A stretch of DNA of 46,865 bases from Gracilibacteraceae bacterium (GCA_031270805.1 JAISWK010000028.1:1-46865), one strand, 5' to 3'. Shown: positions 31,932-42,487, counted from the first letter of the stretch. Notes: generated by a model from the letters alone, not told the origin. Program-made: numbers and translations.

Positions 31932-32642
31932 ATGGAATTTTTTCTGGACTACTGGAATAGGATCTACGCCTCGTTCTTCATGAATTTTATCCAGGAGAAC
32001 CGCTACCTTGTTATCCTGAACGGCCTGAAAATCACCATCACCCTCTCGATCTGCGCCATCGGGCTGGGTCTGGTGCTGGCCTGCCTGACCAATTTTTTCC
32101 GCCGTTCCCGCTGGCGCCCCGTCCGCGGGCTGGCGACGGCCTATGTGGACGTAATCCGCGGTACGCCTATGGTCGTGCAGCTTATGATTATTTATTTTGT
32201 CATCCTGCCCAGTAGTTTTTCCAATTTTACCGCCGGCGTCATTGCCTTCGGTCTGAACAGCGGCGCCTACGCCGCAGAAATCATCCGCGCCGGGATCGAA
32301 TCCGTCGACCGCGGGCAAACCGAGGCCGGCCGCTCCCTCGGCCTCAGCGCGCGCGATACGATGATTTACATCGTTTTTCCCCAGGCGATAAAAAATATTT
32401 TACCGGCCCTGGCCAATGAGTTTATCGTTTTAATCAAGGAAACGTCCATTGTCGGCTATATCGGCATGGTGGACCTGGCCAAAGCGGGCGACATCATCCG
32501 CAGCCGTACTTATGCCCCCTATATGCCGCTTATAGGCGTCGCCATTATTTATTATATCATCGTCAAAACGTTGACCGTGCTGCTCGCGCGCTTTGAGCGC
32601 CGGCTGAAACGCATGGATCAGCGCGATAACAAAACTGTTTAA
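31932..32642 (+). CDS. Amino acid ABC transporter permease (HisM/GlnP type), lone subunit
   Basis: A 236-residue inner-membrane permease with about five helices. The EAA loop that docks on the ATPase is visible as EAGRSLGLSARDTMIYIVFPQAIKNILPAL. The N-terminal half carries RGTPMVVQLMIIYF, typical of polar amino acid permeases. GGGGGAGG precedes ATG 31,932. No periplasmic binding protein or ATPase gene adjoins it: mfd is upstream and cydD downstream. It must therefore use partners encoded elsewhere, or be left from a broken operon. The reading frame is intact. Confidence 0.88.
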   Translation: MEFFLDYWNRIYASFFMNFIQENRYLVILNGLKITITLSICAIGLGLVLACLTNFFRRSRWRPVRGLATAYVDVIRGTPMVVQLMIIYFVILPSSFSNFTAGVIAFGLNSGAYAAEIIRAGIESVDRGQTEAGRSLGLSARDTMIYIVFPQAIKNILPALANEFIVLIKETSIVGYIGMVDLAKAGDIIRSRTYAPYMPLIGVAIIYYIIVKTLTVLLARFERRLKRMDQRDNKTV

Positions 32643-32657
32643 CGGGAGTTCGGCCGC

Positions 32658-34427
32658 ATGATCGACAAAAACCTGTGGCGGGAAGCCGGGCGCGACAAAA
32701 GATATCTTTGGGCCACCCTGGTGGGCGGTTTGGGCAGCGGCGCCCTTGTTCCGGCCCAGGCCTGGGTGCTGGCCGCCATTGTCAGCGCCGTTTTTTTGCA
32801 CGGCGCCACGGCGGCGGATCTGCGCAATCAATTTACTATCCTGGTCGCGCTGGTGGCCATGCGCGCTCTGCTCGGCTGGCTGGAGGAATGGTTCGCCCTG
32901 CGTCTGGCCCGGAACGTGCAGCTGCGTCTGCGGGAGGCCGTCCTGGAGCGGATGGAGGCGCTGGGCCCCTTGCGGCTGCGGGAAGAACAAAGCGGGGAGT
33001 TGCTGCACCTGGTCACGGAAGGGATCGAAATCCTGCACGCTTATTTCGGCAAATACCTGCCCCAACTCTTCAAGACCGGGCTGATTCCCATACTGTTTTT
33101 AGGCCTGATTTTCCCCCGCGACTGGCTGACGGGCCTGATCCTGCTTGTCACCGCCCCGCTGCTCCCGCTGTTCATGATGCTGATCGGCAAATGGGCCAAC
33201 CGGGAAACCAATAAACAGTGGCGGCTGCTGGCCCGGATGACCGGATACCTGCAGGACGTCCTCCAGGGACTCGCCACGCTGAAACTGCTGGGGCAGAGCG
33301 CGGCCCAGGGGGAAAAAATCGCGGCCATCAGTGAGGATTTCCGCCGCGTCAGCCTCGGCGTCCTGCGGATAGCCTTTCTCTCCGCCCTGACCCTGGAACT
33401 GTTCAGCACGTTAAGCATCGCCATCGTAGCCGTCGCCCTGGGCTTGCGCCTCGTGGAGGGCGGGATTGATTTTCAGACGGCTTTTTTCCTCTTGCTCCTG
33501 GCCCCGGAATTTTACCTGCCCATCCGCTCGCTCGGCGCGCAGTACCACGCCAGCCTGAACGGTCTGGCCGCCGCGGAGCGCGTGTACTCTTTTCTCTACC
33601 CGCCCGCGCCTGCGGGTAGTCGGGCGGAAGAGCCGGCGGGGCAGGGGAGCGAGGTGGGGCAGGGGAGCGAGGCGGGGCAGCCGGCCGGGACGGCAGGGAA
33701 AAAAGCGCCGCCGGACGGAAACGACGGGATCGGCATTGTTTTTACCGCGGTCAGGCTGGACTACGGCGATAAGCGGGAAGGGGCGCTGGCCGGCCTGAGT
33801 TTTTCCCTCGCCGCCGGTGAAAAAATCGGCCTGGTCGGGCCGAGCGGCGGCGGAAAATCCAGTGTGCTCCACTTGCTGCTCGGATTTATCCAGCCGGACG
33901 GCGGGGAGATCCTCATTAACGGCACGGATATCCGCTGCCTGGAGCCGGAAGCCTGGCGGCGCTTGATCGCCTGGGTGCCGCAAAAACCCTGGGTCTTTGC
34001 CGGGAGTATCAGAGATAATTTGCTGCTCGGCGGCGCGGAGGTGACGGAGGCCGCCATGCGCCAGACCTGCGCGGATATGGGTTTGGCGGACTTTATCGCC
34101 GGGATGCCGGAGGGTTATGACACGCGCGTCGGCCAGGGCGGGCGGGCGCTCTCCGGCGGGCAGGCCCAGCTGCTGGCCGTCGGTCGGGCGGCTTTGCGCC
34201 GGGCGCCCCTCTTGCTCCTGGACGAAGCGACGGCCAATTTGGATTTGGTGCGGGAAGAAGCCGTCCAAGCCGCGCTCTGGCGGCTGATGCGGGGTAAAAC
34301 CGTTATCGCCGCCGCCCACCGCCTGCAAACGGTGGCGCGCATGGATCGGATTCTCGTACTCCAGCGGGGGCGGGTAAGCGAAAGCGGCCCGCCGGCGGAG
34401 CTATTGGGGCGGGACGGACTGTTATGA
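32658..34427 (+). CDS. cydD: Thiol-exporting ABC transporter subunit CydD
   Basis: A 589-residue half-transporter. The six-helix membrane domain spans about residues 15-310. The nucleotide-binding domain has Walker A GPSGGGKSS, signature ALSGGQAQLLAVGRA, Walker B LLLLDEATANLD and the switch His in AAHRL. With CydC it exports glutathione or cysteine to the cell surface and is required for bd-type cytochrome assembly. Between the domains is an unusual low-complexity linker encoded by 18-bp repeats (33,638-33,680) reading GQGSEVGQGSEAGQ. The stop overlaps the cydC start (ATGA). No cydAB is in the window. Confidence 0.9.
   Translation: MIDKNLWREAGRDKRYLWATLVGGLGSGALVPAQAWVLAAIVSAVFLHGATAADLRNQFTILVALVAMRALLGWLEEWFALRLARNVQLRLREAVLERMEALGPLRLREEQSGELLHLVTEGIEILHAYFGKYLPQLFKTGLIPILFLGLIFPRDWLTGLILLVTAPLLPLFMMLIGKWANRETNKQWRLLARMTGYLQDVLQGLATLKLLGQSAAQGEKIAAISEDFRRVSLGVLRIAFLSALTLELFSTLSIAIVAVALGLRLVEGGIDFQTAFFLLLLAPEFYLPIRSLGAQYHASLNGLAAAERVYSFLYPPAPAGSRAEEPAGQGSEVGQGSEAGQPAGTAGKKAPPDGNDGIGIVFTAVRLDYGDKREGALAGLSFSLAAGEKIGLVGPSGGGKSSVLHLLLGFIQPDGGEILINGTDIRCLEPEAWRRLIAWVPQKPWVFAGSIRDNLLLGGAEVTEAAMRQTCADMGLADFIAGMPEGYDTRVGQGGRALSGGQAQLLAVGRAALRRAPLLLLDEATANLDLVREEAVQAALWRLMRGKTVIAAAHRLQTVARMDRILVLQRGRVSESGPPAELLGRDGLL
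33638..33680 (+). repeat. 18-bp tandem repeat inside cydD linker
   Basis: Two near-identical units beginning GGGGCAGGGGAGCGAGG start at 33,638 and 33,656, with a partial third. They encode the Gly/Ser/Glu-rich spacer between the membrane and ATPase domains and keep the frame. Confidence 0.7.
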
Positions 34428-36235
34428 ATAAAAAAGAAAAAAGGGCCGTTTTTCTCCGTCTGTTGGCGCTGCTGCGTCCTTACCGGAGCATGATGCTCGG
34501 GGCCGCGGCCAGCGGGGCCGCGAGCGTACTGGCTAACGCCGGGCTGCTGGCGGCGGCGGCCGTGTTGATTTCGGCGGCGGCCTTGCAACCGCCGCTGTTC
34601 GACCTGATGCTGCTCATTGCCGCCGTGCGCTTTTTCGGCGTCAGCCGGGCCGCCTTGCGCTATGGGGAAAGATATTTTACCCACGATGTCACCTTCCGCA
34701 TCCTGAAACAGATCCGCGTCTGGTTTTACCGGGCGCTAGAGCCGCTGGCGCCGGCCAATTTGCAGTCCCGCTCGGCGGGTGAGCTGTTCCGGCAGATAAC
34801 CGCCGACATCGAAACGCTGCAATTCTTTTATCTGCGCGTCCTGGCCGCTCCTTTTGCCGCCTGCGTGGTCGTCCTTCTTTGCGCGGGTTTCCTCTTGTTT
34901 TACAACCCGGCCGCCGCCGCCGCTCTGCTCCTCCTGGCTCTGGCGGGCGGGATCGGGGCGCCGCTACTGGCGCGGCGGGCCACGGGCGGAACGGCGGCGG
35001 AAACTGCCCGGCTGTGGGACGCGGTCTATAAGGAAATTACGGACTATATCCAGGGCTTGGCGGAATTGACCGCTTGCGGCGCGGCGGGAGCAAAACGGGC
35101 GGCGATCTGCGCCGCCTTGGGGGAAGTCGCGCGACTGCGGCACAAAATTTATGCCCTGGATAATCTGACGGCCTGTCTGATCCGCCTTTTCAGCCATCTG
35201 GCTTTGATCGCCGGTGTATTTTTCGGCGCCGGGCTGGTGGCGGCCGGCCGGCTGGACGGGATCTTCCTCGCCATGACCGGCCTCGCGGCCCAAGCGGCCT
35301 TCGAGGCTCTGCAACCGATGCCCCTGGCGCTGGAGTACCTGGACGAGAGCTTGACCGCGGCGGCGCGCCTTTTTGCTCTGGCCCCGGAAGACGAACCGGC
35401 TCCGGCCGCAGCCGTTCCTCCGGCCGCCCCCGCCGCGCCGCCGGCCGCTCCGACCGCGCCACCGGCGAAAGCGGGCCCGGACGGCGCCGTGCCGGACATC
35501 CGCTGGCAAAATGTCTGTTTTGCCTACGGCCCCGAAGAAGATTTTGCTTTGCGCGATTTTTCCCTCCACCTGCCGCCGGGCGCCAAAAAAGCCCTTGTCG
35601 GCTCAAGCGGCGCCGGCAAAAGCACGGTGCTGGCTTTGCTGCTCCGTTTTTGGCCCTATAGCGCCGGCGCCATAACGCTGGACGGCAGGGAAATCAGCGC
35701 CGTCGCACCGGAGGAAGTGCGGGCCTGCCTGGGCGTCCTGAGTCAGGACCCCTGGATTTTTCACGCCACTATGCGGGAGAACATCCTGCTGGCCCGGCCG
35801 GAGGCCACGGAGGCCGATTTGGCCGCGGCCTGCCGGCTGGCCCGTTTGGACGACTTTATCAGCACCCTGCCCGCCGGCTGGGAGACGGAGGTGGGGGAGA
35901 ACGGCCTGGAACTGTCCGGCGGCCAAAGGCAGCGGCTGGCGCTGGCCAGGGTATTCCTGCGCAACAGCCCGGTCGTCCTCCTGGACGAGGCGGATCAGGG
36001 GCTGGATACGCTGACCGGCGCGGAAATCCGGGCCTCGCTGCGCGAATGGGCCGGCGGACGCACGGTGCTGACGATTACGCACAGTTTAAGCGGGTTGGAG
36101 GATATGGACGAAATACTGGTTATGGACGAGGGGCGGGTGGTGGAACGCGGCCGCCACAGCGAACTTTTGGCCCGGGAGGGGCTGTACGCCCGCTTGCGCC
36201 GTCTGGCCGATACTGTGAAAAATTATGGAGTTTAA
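34424..36235 (+). CDS. cydC: Thiol-exporting ABC transporter subunit CydC
   Basis: A 603-residue half-transporter and partner of CydD. The N-terminal membrane domain has GVSRAALRYGERYFTHDVTFRIL, typical of CydC. The ATPase domain has Walker A GSSGAGKST, signature LSGGQRQRLALARV and Walker B VVLLDEADQGLD, a variant of the usual DEATAxLD. A Pro/Ala-rich linker (about residues 325-350) joins the domains, paralleling the repeat linker in CydD. It overlaps cydD by 4 bp and the RNA methyltransferase gene by 11 bp, so all are translationally linked. Confidence 0.9.
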   Translation: MNKKEKRAVFLRLLALLRPYRSMMLGAAASGAASVLANAGLLAAAAVLISAAALQPPLFDLMLLIAAVRFFGVSRAALRYGERYFTHDVTFRILKQIRVWFYRALEPLAPANLQSRSAGELFRQITADIETLQFFYLRVLAAPFAACVVVLLCAGFLLFYNPAAAAALLLLALAGGIGAPLLARRATGGTAAETARLWDAVYKEITDYIQGLAELTACGAAGAKRAAICAALGEVARLRHKIYALDNLTACLIRLFSHLALIAGVFFGAGLVAAGRLDGIFLAMTGLAAQAAFEALQPMPLALEYLDESLTAAARLFALAPEDEPAPAAAVPPAAPAAPPAAPTAPPAKAGPDGAVPDIRWQNVCFAYGPEEDFALRDFSLHLPPGAKKALVGSSGAGKSTVLALLLRFWPYSAGAITLDGREISAVAPEEVRACLGVLSQDPWIFHATMRENILLARPEATEADLAAACRLARLDDFISTLPAGWETEVGENGLELSGGQRQRLALARVFLRNSPVVLLDEADQGLDTLTGAEIRASLREWAGGRTVLTITHSLSGLEDMDEILVMDEGRVVERGRHSELLAREGLYARLRRLADTVKNYGV

Positions 36236-37394
36236 CCTGGAACCGGAACTGCGGCTTTTGCGGGCTGAGCGGCTGGCGTCGGACGGCTGCGCGGTAGCCC
36301 GGGCCGGCGACGGTTCGGTCGTGTTTGTGCCGGGACTCCTGCCCGGGGAAACGGCGCTGGTGGCCGTGACGGAGCGCAAACGGAAATACTGGCGCGGGGA
36401 AGCGCGGCAGCTGGTAGAACCGGCCCCGGAAAGGCAAGAACCGCGCTGCCCTCTTTTCGGGCGCTGCGGCGGCTGCCAGCTGCAGCATCTGTCTTACCCG
36501 GCCTCCTTATATTGGAAGCGGCGCTGGGTGGGGGAAGCTCTGAGCCGAATTGGGGGCTTGGCGGCGGAGGTGGCGCCGGTGGCGGCCGCCGTTTCCCCCT
36601 GGAATTACCGGAATAAAGCCGTGCTGCATTGGGACGGCGCTAACCTGGGTTTTTTTGCTCCCGGCAGCCGGACGGTGACCGCCTGTGCGGACTGCGCCCT
36701 GCTCTCTCCGGAAATGAACGCCGCGCTGCCCGCCCTCCGGGCGGCGCTGGCCGGGGAGAAAGCCGGCCCCGTTACCCTGCGCCGCGGCGCCGCCGGCGCG
36801 TTGGCCTCTTCGCTGCCCGGTTGGGCCGACGTCCTGACGGTCGAGATCCTCGGCCTTAGTTTTCAAGTGGCCCTCGCCTCGTTTTTGCAAGTCAACTTTG
36901 CCCAGACGGAGATTCTCTACGGTATCGTCAGGGAATGGGCGGAATTGTCCGGCCGGGAAGAGGTGTGGGACCTTTACAGCGGCGTCGGCACCCTGGCGCT
37001 GCTCCTGGCCGGGAGGGCCGCCCGGGTGACCGGAGTGGAAGAATGTCCGCGCGCGGTCAAAGACGCGCGGGCTAACGCCAGGCGCAACGGGATCAACAAC
37101 GCCCGTTTCCTCGTCGGCCAAGCGGAAAAAGTCCTTTCCCGGGAATTTGCCGCCGCCCACCGCCCGGACCTGGCAGTGGTGGATCCGCCCCGGGCCGGGC
37201 TGGCGCCGGCGGTGACGGAAGCCTTGCTGGCCGCCGCTCCCCGCCGCCTGATCTATGTCTCTTGCGATGCGGGGACGCTGGCGCGCGACGCCGGCCGCCT
37301 CAGTCGTTTTTACCGCCTGGCTGCCGTGCGGCCGGTGGATATGTTTTGCTGGTGTACCGCGGTGGAAAGCGTCGCTCTCTTCACCCGCGAATAG
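36225..37394 (+). CDS. 23S rRNA/tRNA uracil-C5 methyltransferase, TrmA/RlmD family
   Basis: A 389-residue SAM-dependent RNA methyltransferase. An N-terminal TRAM-like RNA-binding region precedes an Fe-S motif (Cys75, Cys81, Cys84 in CPLFGRCGGCQLQH, with CADC further on). The catalytic domain has DLYSGVGTLALLLA for SAM, VDPPRAGL and YVSCDAGTLARD containing the nucleophilic cysteine. It is shorter than the usual 450 or so residues of RlmD-like paralogues, so the exact target (U1939, U747 or another uridine) is not assigned. ATG 36,225 lies within the end of cydC. It converges with the amidohydrolase gene, stop to stop 24 bp. Confidence 0.9.
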   Translation: MEFNLEPELRLLRAERLASDGCAVARAGDGSVVFVPGLLPGETALVAVTERKRKYWRGEARQLVEPAPERQEPRCPLFGRCGGCQLQHLSYPASLYWKRRWVGEALSRIGGLAAEVAPVAAAVSPWNYRNKAVLHWDGANLGFFAPGSRTVTACADCALLSPEMNAALPALRAALAGEKAGPVTLRRGAAGALASSLPGWADVLTVEILGLSFQVALASFLQVNFAQTEILYGIVREWAELSGREEVWDLYSGVGTLALLLAGRAARVTGVEECPRAVKDARANARRNGINNARFLVGQAEKVLSREFAAAHRPDLAVVDPPRAGLAPAVTEALLAAAPRRLIYVSCDAGTLARDAGRLSRFYRLAAVRPVDMFCWCTAVESVALFTRE

Positions 37395-37418
37395 CCCGCA
37401 AGGATCAAAGCCCTTGTT

Positions 37419-38741
37419 TCAACTATCCGCCCTGTCGCTGCGCCGCCCGGCCAGTTCCGCCAGGATGCGTTTTTGGGCCGCCCGCGCGGCCTGCGTCACT
37501 TTTTCCAAATCCAGCGTGAGGTATTCCCCGTTTTCGTATAGCACGCGCCCGTCCGCCATCGTCAACCTGACGTCCGTGCCGCAGGCGGCATAGAGGAGGT
37601 GGAGGGGCAGATCCGTCGGCGGCTGCAGGTAAGGCGCGCTCAGATCCAGGACGACCAGGTCGGCGGCATATCCCTCCCGAATAAGGCCGGTGTCCGTCCG
37701 CCCCTGGGCCAGCGCCCCGGCGACCGTCGCGGCGGCGAGAGCCTCGCCCGGAGTGATCAGGGCCGGATCGGCCTGGAAACATTTTTGCCCCAGCGCGAAA
37801 AATTTTATTTCTTCCAGCATGTTCAGATTGTTGTTGCTGGCGGCTCCGTCCGTTCCCAGCGCGAGTTTTACCCCTTCGCGCAGCAACCGCGGGACGTCCG
37901 CGACGCCGCTGGCCAGTTTCATATTGCTTTTGGGGCAGGTGGCCACGGTGACGCCCTTGGCCCGGAGGAGGGCAAAATCATCGCCTTCCAGGTGAACGCA
38001 GTGCGCGGCGATGGCCGGTTTGGCAAAAACGCCCAAGTCGGCGAGATAACGAACCGGCGTCCGGCCTTCGTGCCGGGCTTTACATTCTTCATGCTCTTTT
38101 TTTGTCTCCGACACGTGTACCTGCACGCGGGCGCCGCGCTCGGCCAAAACCTCGGCGAATTCGCGGATAACGCGCTCCGGGTTTGTGTACTCGGCGTGGA
38201 GGGCAAAATCCACCAGGAGACGACCGTCTCCCGCCCCGTCAAATTCGTCCTGCAGGGCAAGCGTTTCATGGTAAGAGGGTAATTCGCGGAACCCTTTTTC
38301 CTCAAAACAGCTGACCCCGCGGCTCAGATTGGCCTTGACGCCCGTTTCCAGCACGGCGCGGGCCATGACGTCACAAGAATAATACATATCCGAGGCAGAC
38401 ACGACGCCGAAGCGCAGCATTTCCGCGATACTGAGCATGGTGCCCCAGTAAATGTCCTCCGCCTTTAACCGGGCCTCAAACGGGAAAATGCGCTGATGGA
38501 GCCAGGCGTCCAGCGGCAGGTTTTCCCCGTAGCCACGCAGCAGGGACATGGGCAGGTGCGTGTGCGCGTTGTAAAAAGCGGGCAGGAGCAGTTTGTCCCG
38601 GCCGTCATAGACCCGGCCGTAATCGCGATCCGCCGGCGGAGCGTCCGCGATCCGGGCGATACGCTTTCCCTCCGTGGCGACGTATTGATCCGTTTGGACG
38701 GTAAAATTTTCATCTAATACAGCGATACCGGCAAAAAGCAT
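37419..38741 (-). CDS. mtaD: Amidohydrolase, 5-methylthioadenosine/S-adenosylhomocysteine deaminase-like
   Basis: A 440-residue zinc hydrolase of the TrzN/AtzB/MtaD group. Metal and catalytic residues are visible in PAFYNAHTHLPM, QVHVSETKKE, AIAAHCVHLEGDD and LGTDGAASNNNLNM. It probably deaminates S-adenosylhomocysteine or methylthioadenosine to the inosine form, the usual route in anaerobes without SAH hydrolase. AAAGGGG precedes ATG 38,741. It starts 23 bp after the rpoC stop with no terminator, so it is likely the last gene of the rpoBC transcript, which is an unusual place for it. Confidence 0.88.
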   Translation of the reverse strand: MLFAGIAVLDENFTVQTDQYVATEGKRIARIADAPPADRDYGRVYDGRDKLLLPAFYNAHTHLPMSLLRGYGENLPLDAWLHQRIFPFEARLKAEDIYWGTMLSIAEMLRFGVVSASDMYYSCDVMARAVLETGVKANLSRGVSCFEEKGFRELPSYHETLALQDEFDGAGDGRLLVDFALHAEYTNPERVIREFAEVLAERGARVQVHVSETKKEHEECKARHEGRTPVRYLADLGVFAKPAIAAHCVHLEGDDFALLRAKGVTVATCPKSNMKLASGVADVPRLLREGVKLALGTDGAASNNNLNMLEEIKFFALGQKCFQADPALITPGEALAAATVAGALAQGRTDTGLIREGYAADLVVLDLSAPYLQPPTDLPLHLLYAACGTDVRLTMADGRVLYENGEYLTLDLEKVTQAARAAQKRILAELAGRRSDRADS

Positions 38742-38764
38742 GAGGCTGCCCCTTTCTTTGTCTA

Positions 38765-41700
38765 CTAAGACTCTTCCGTCCCGCCCTCGTCTTCCGCACT
38801 ATTTTCGTCCGCGTATTCTTCGGTCACGTATTCTTCGTCCGTGTATTCTTCGTCCGCATATTCATCGCTCGGGTATTCTTCGCTTGCGTACTCTCCGTCC
38901 GCATATTCGCCGTTCGGACTCCCGTCCGGAGATTCGCTCCCGTCCGTCTGGCCGTCGTCATATTTTACGTCGTAATCGTCGTAATTTGTCTCGTCATAAC
39001 CATCGCCGTCCGCGCCGCCGTAGCTGTTGTCCGCGTTCCGGACATCGTCGTAGGCCCCGGCGACGCGCAGACTGCGGTAACGGGCCAGCCCGGTGCCGGC
39101 GGGGATCAGCTTGCCGATAATCACATTCTCTTTCAGGCCGATCAGCATATCTACCTTGCCCTTGATGGCGGCATCCGTCAAAACGCGCGTGGTTTCCTGG
39201 AAAGAAGCGGCGGAGAGGAAGGAATCTGTCGCCAGTGAAGCCTTCGTGATGCCGAGCAGGGTCGGTTTTGCCGAAGCCGGGTCGCCACCGGCCGCCGTGA
39301 CCCGCCGGTTTTCGTCCTCAAAGTCAAAGACGTCGATCAGACCGCCGGGGAGCAGGGAAGTGTCGCCCGCTTCTTCCACCTTAACCTTGCGCAGCATCTG
39401 GCGCACCATGACCTCTATATGCTTGTCGTTGATATCCACGCCCTGCAGGCGATAGACGCGCTGCACCTCGCCGAGGAGGTAACTCTGGACGCCGCTCGGC
39501 CCCTTGATTTTCAGCAAATCATGGGGATTGACGCTGCCTTCGGTCAGTTCGTCCCCCGGTTCGACGGCTTGGCCGTCGGTCACCTTGACGCGCGAGCCGA
39601 ACGGGATCACGTAAGTCATGCGCTCTCCGCCCTCGCGCACAATATCCACTTCGCGCCGCCCCTTAATATCCCGCAGCTCGGCGACGCCGCCGACCTCGGA
39701 GATCAAAGCCTGGCCCTTGGGTTTGCGCGCCTCGAACAGTTCCTCGACGCGGGGCAGACCCTGGGTGATGTCGTCGCCGGCCACGCCTCCCGTATGGAAT
39801 GTGCGCATCGTCAGCTGCGTGCCCGGTTCGCCGATGGATTGGGCGGCGATAATACCGACGGCCTCGCCGGTTTCCACCAAGTTGCCCGCGGCCAGGTTGC
39901 GGCCATAGCATTTTTTGCAGATACCGTACCGGGTCTGACAGGTGAGGACGGAGCGAATCTCTGCCTGATCGTAAAAGGCGGCGATGAGTTCGGCGCTGTC
40001 TTCGTCGATTTCTCGGCTGGGATCGGCCAGAACCTCCCTGGTTTCCGGATGCAGGATCCTCCGCAGCGGAAAACGCCCCACCAGGCGCTCGCTCAGTTTT
40101 TCGATCAGCTCGCCCCCTTCCTTGATGTCGCGGACGACCATTCCTTCCTTCGTGCCGCAATCATCCTCGCGCACGATCACTTCCTGAGAAACGTCCACGA
40201 GCCGGCGGGTCAAGTAGCCGGAGTCCGCAGTGCGCAGCGCCGTATCCGCCAGGCCTTTGCGCGCCCCGTGCGAGGAGATGAAGTATTCCAGCACCGTAAG
40301 ACCCTCGCGGAAATTGGCCTTGATCGGCAACTCAATCGTGCGGCCGGAGGGGTCGGCCATCAACCCGCGCATACCGGCCAGCTGGCGCAGCTGCTGGATA
40401 TTGCCCCGCGCACCGGAGTCGGCCATCATGAAAACGGGATTGAACTGATCAAGTGATTCCATCAAGGATTGCGTCACTTCTTCATTGGCTCTGGTCCAGG
40501 TTTCGATCACGAGGTTTTTCCGCTCGTCGTCCGTGATCAAGCCGCGGCGATATTGCAGTTCCAGCTTGGCCACTATTTCATCTGCGTCCCGCAGGATGCT
40601 TTTTTTGGCCGTCGGCACTTTGATATCGTCGATGCCGACCGTTATGCCGGCCTGGGTCGAGTAGCGGTAGCCGAGGGTTTTGATGCCGTCCAGCAATATG
40701 CCGGTTTTTTCGTAGCCGCACAGGCGGTAGGTCTGGGCGACCAGTTTATCCAGGCTCTTTTTGTCCATTTTTTTGTTGATAAAACCGATTTCCGGTGGCA
40801 CGATCTCATTGAAAATAAGCCGGCCCACCGTGGTGTCGATGATCTCGCCGTTCAGGCGCACTTTGACCGGCGCCTGCAAGTGAACCGAGTGGGCGTGGTA
40901 GGCTTGCACGGCCTCATCCGTATCGCGAAAAATCTTGCCGGCGCCTAAAACCGGCGCCTCCGGCGTACCATTTTTTTCCACCGTCAGGTAGTAGCAGCCG
41001 AGTACCATGTCTTTCGTCGGGGAAGCCACGGGGCGGCCGTCCTTCGGATTCAGGATATTGTGGGCGGACAGCATGAGGAGACGGGCCTCGGCCTGCGCCT
41101 CCGAGGAAAGCGGCACGTGGACGGCCATCTGATCGCCGTCAAAATCGGCGTTGTAGGCCGTACAGACCAGCGGGTGGATTTGCAGGGCTCGGCCCTCGAC
41201 CAGCACGGGCTCAAAAGCCTGGATGCCGAGACGGTGCAGCGTGGGGGCCCGGTTCAGGAGAACAGGATGTTCGGAGATGACTTTTTCCAGCACGTCCCAC
41301 ACCTCGGGGCGCACGCGCTCGACCATGCGTTTCGCGCTCTTGATATTGTGAGCCTGACCGTCGTTGACCAGGTTTTTCATGACAAAGGGCTTAAACAGTT
41401 CCAGCGCCATTTCCTTGGGCAGCCCGCACTGGTGCAGGCGCAGGGCCGGGCCGACCACGATGACGGAGCGGCCGGAGTAGTCCACGCGCTTGCCGAGCAG
41501 GTTTTGGCGAAAACGGCCCTGTTTGCCTTTCAGCATGTCGCTCAGGGATTTGAGCGGCCGGTTGCCGGGGCCGGTCACCGGCCGTCCCCGCCGCCCGTTG
41601 TCGATCAGCGCGTCCACCGCTTCCTGCAGCATCCGTTTTTCGTTGCGGACAATGATGTCCGGAGCGCCGAGGTCGAGCAGTTTTTTTAGGCGGTTATTGC

Positions 41701-42487
41701 GGTTGATCACGCGCCGGTACAGGTCGTTCAAATCAGAGGTGGCGAAGCGGCCGCCGTCCAACTGCACCATCGGCCGGAGTTCGGGCGGGATAACGGGCAC
41801 CACGTCCATGATCATCCATTCCGGGTTGTTGCCGGATTTTTTGAAAGCCTCCACAACTTCCAGGCGGCGGATAGCCCGGATGCGGCGCTGGCCGGACGTG
41901 TCGTGCAATTCCCGGCGCAAGGCCCGGTTCAGCTCGTCGAGGTCTATTTCCGCCAGCAGTTTTTTTACGGCCTCCGCGCCCATTTCCGCCTGAAAAGCGC
42001 TCCCATATTCCTCCCGGGCTTCGCGGTATTCCGTCTCCGTCAGCAGCTGCTTCTTGACCAGGCTGGTATCGCCCGGATCGACGACGATGTAGGCGACAAA
42101 ATACAGCACCTTTTCCAGGTTGCGCGGCGACATATCCAGCAGGAGACCCATACGGCTGGGAATTCCCTTGAAATACCAAATATGGGAAACAGGTGCGGCC
42201 AAGTCAATATGCCCCATCCGCTCCCGGCGAACCTTGGCCCGCGTGACTTCGACGCCGCAGCGATCGCAGACGATGCCTTTATAGCGCACCCGCTTGTACT
42301 TGCCGCAGTGACATTCCCAGTCCCGCGTGGGACCAAAGATTTTTTCACAGAACAAGCCGTCCCGCTCCGGTTTCAGCGTGCGGTAATTTATGGTCTCCGG
42401 TTTTTTGACCTCCCCGTAGGACCATTGTTTGATCATGTCCGGCGAGGCCAGGCCAATACGCATCCGGTCGAAATTATTTTCCAACAT
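38765..42487 (-). CDS. rpoC: DNA-directed RNA polymerase subunit beta'
   Basis: A 1240-residue catalytic subunit. The N-terminal zinc site is [20 protein letters not shown] (Cys59, 61, 74, 77). The Mg-binding NADFDGDQM lies near residue 450. The second zinc site uses the Cys of DCGTKEG and those of [11 protein letters not shown]. The trigger-loop and jaw regions are intact. AAAGGAG precedes ATG 42,487, 29 bp after rpoB. The last 90 residues or so are an acidic, Tyr-rich tail, including seven five-residue units of the form EYADE (DNA 38,804-38,908). Such a tail is not part of the conserved subunit and is discussed as a finding. Confidence 0.97.
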   Translation of the reverse strand: MLENNFDRMRIGLASPDMIKQWSYGEVKKPETINYRTLKPERDGLFCEKIFGPTRDWECHCGKYKRVRYKGIVCDRCGVEVTRAKVRRERMGHIDLAAPVSHIWYFKGIPSRMGLLLDMSPRNLEKVLYFVAYIVVDPGDTSLVKKQLLTETEYREAREEYGSAFQAEMGAEAVKKLLAEIDLDELNRALRRELHDTSGQRRIRAIRRLEVVEAFKKSGNNPEWMIMDVVPVIPPELRPMVQLDGGRFATSDLNDLYRRVINRNNRLKKLLDLGAPDIIVRNEKRMLQEAVDALIDNGRRGRPVTGPGNRPLKSLSDMLKGKQGRFRQNLLGKRVDYSGRSVIVVGPALRLHQCGLPKEMALELFKPFVMKNLVNDGQAHNIKSAKRMVERVRPEVWDVLEKVISEHPVLLNRAPTLHRLGIQAFEPVLVEGRALQIHPLVCTAYNADFDGDQMAVHVPLSSEAQAEARLLMLSAHNILNPKDGRPVASPTKDMVLGCYYLTVEKNGTPEAPVLGAGKIFRDTDEAVQAYHAHSVHLQAPVKVRLNGEIIDTTVGRLIFNEIVPPEIGFINKKMDKKSLDKLVAQTYRLCGYEKTGILLDGIKTLGYRYSTQAGITVGIDDIKVPTAKKSILRDADEIVAKLELQYRRGLITDDERKNLVIETWTRANEEVTQSLMESLDQFNPVFMMADSGARGNIQQLRQLAGMRGLMADPSGRTIELPIKANFREGLTVLEYFISSHGARKGLADTALRTADSGYLTRRLVDVSQEVIVREDDCGTKEGMVVRDIKEGGELIEKLSERLVGRFPLRRILHPETREVLADPSREIDEDSAELIAAFYDQAEIRSVLTCQTRYGICKKCYGRNLAAGNLVETGEAVGIIAAQSIGEPGTQLTMRTFHTGGVAGDDITQGLPRVEELFEARKPKGQALISEVGGVAELRDIKGRREVDIVREGGERMTYVIPFGSRVKVTDGQAVEPGDELTEGSVNPHDLLKIKGPSGVQSYLLGEVQRVYRLQGVDINDKHIEVMVRQMLRKVKVEEAGDTSLLPGGLIDVFDFEDENRRVTAAGGDPASAKPTLLGITKASLATDSFLSAASFQETTRVLTDAAIKGKVDMLIGLKENVIIGKLIPAGTGLARYRSLRVAGAYDDVRNADNSYGGADGDGYDETNYDDYDVKYDDGQTDGSESPDGSPNGEYADGEYASEEYPSDEYADEEYTDEEYVTEEYADENSAEDEGGTEES
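38804..38908 (-). repeat. Seven 15-bp tandem units in the rpoC tail
   Basis: Each unit is an imperfect copy of TTCGTCCGCGTATTC on the plus strand and encodes EYxxE/D/G on the coding strand. Units start every 15 bp from 38,804 to 38,894. The repeat keeps the frame and ends 36 bp before the rpoC stop codon. Confidence 0.8.
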
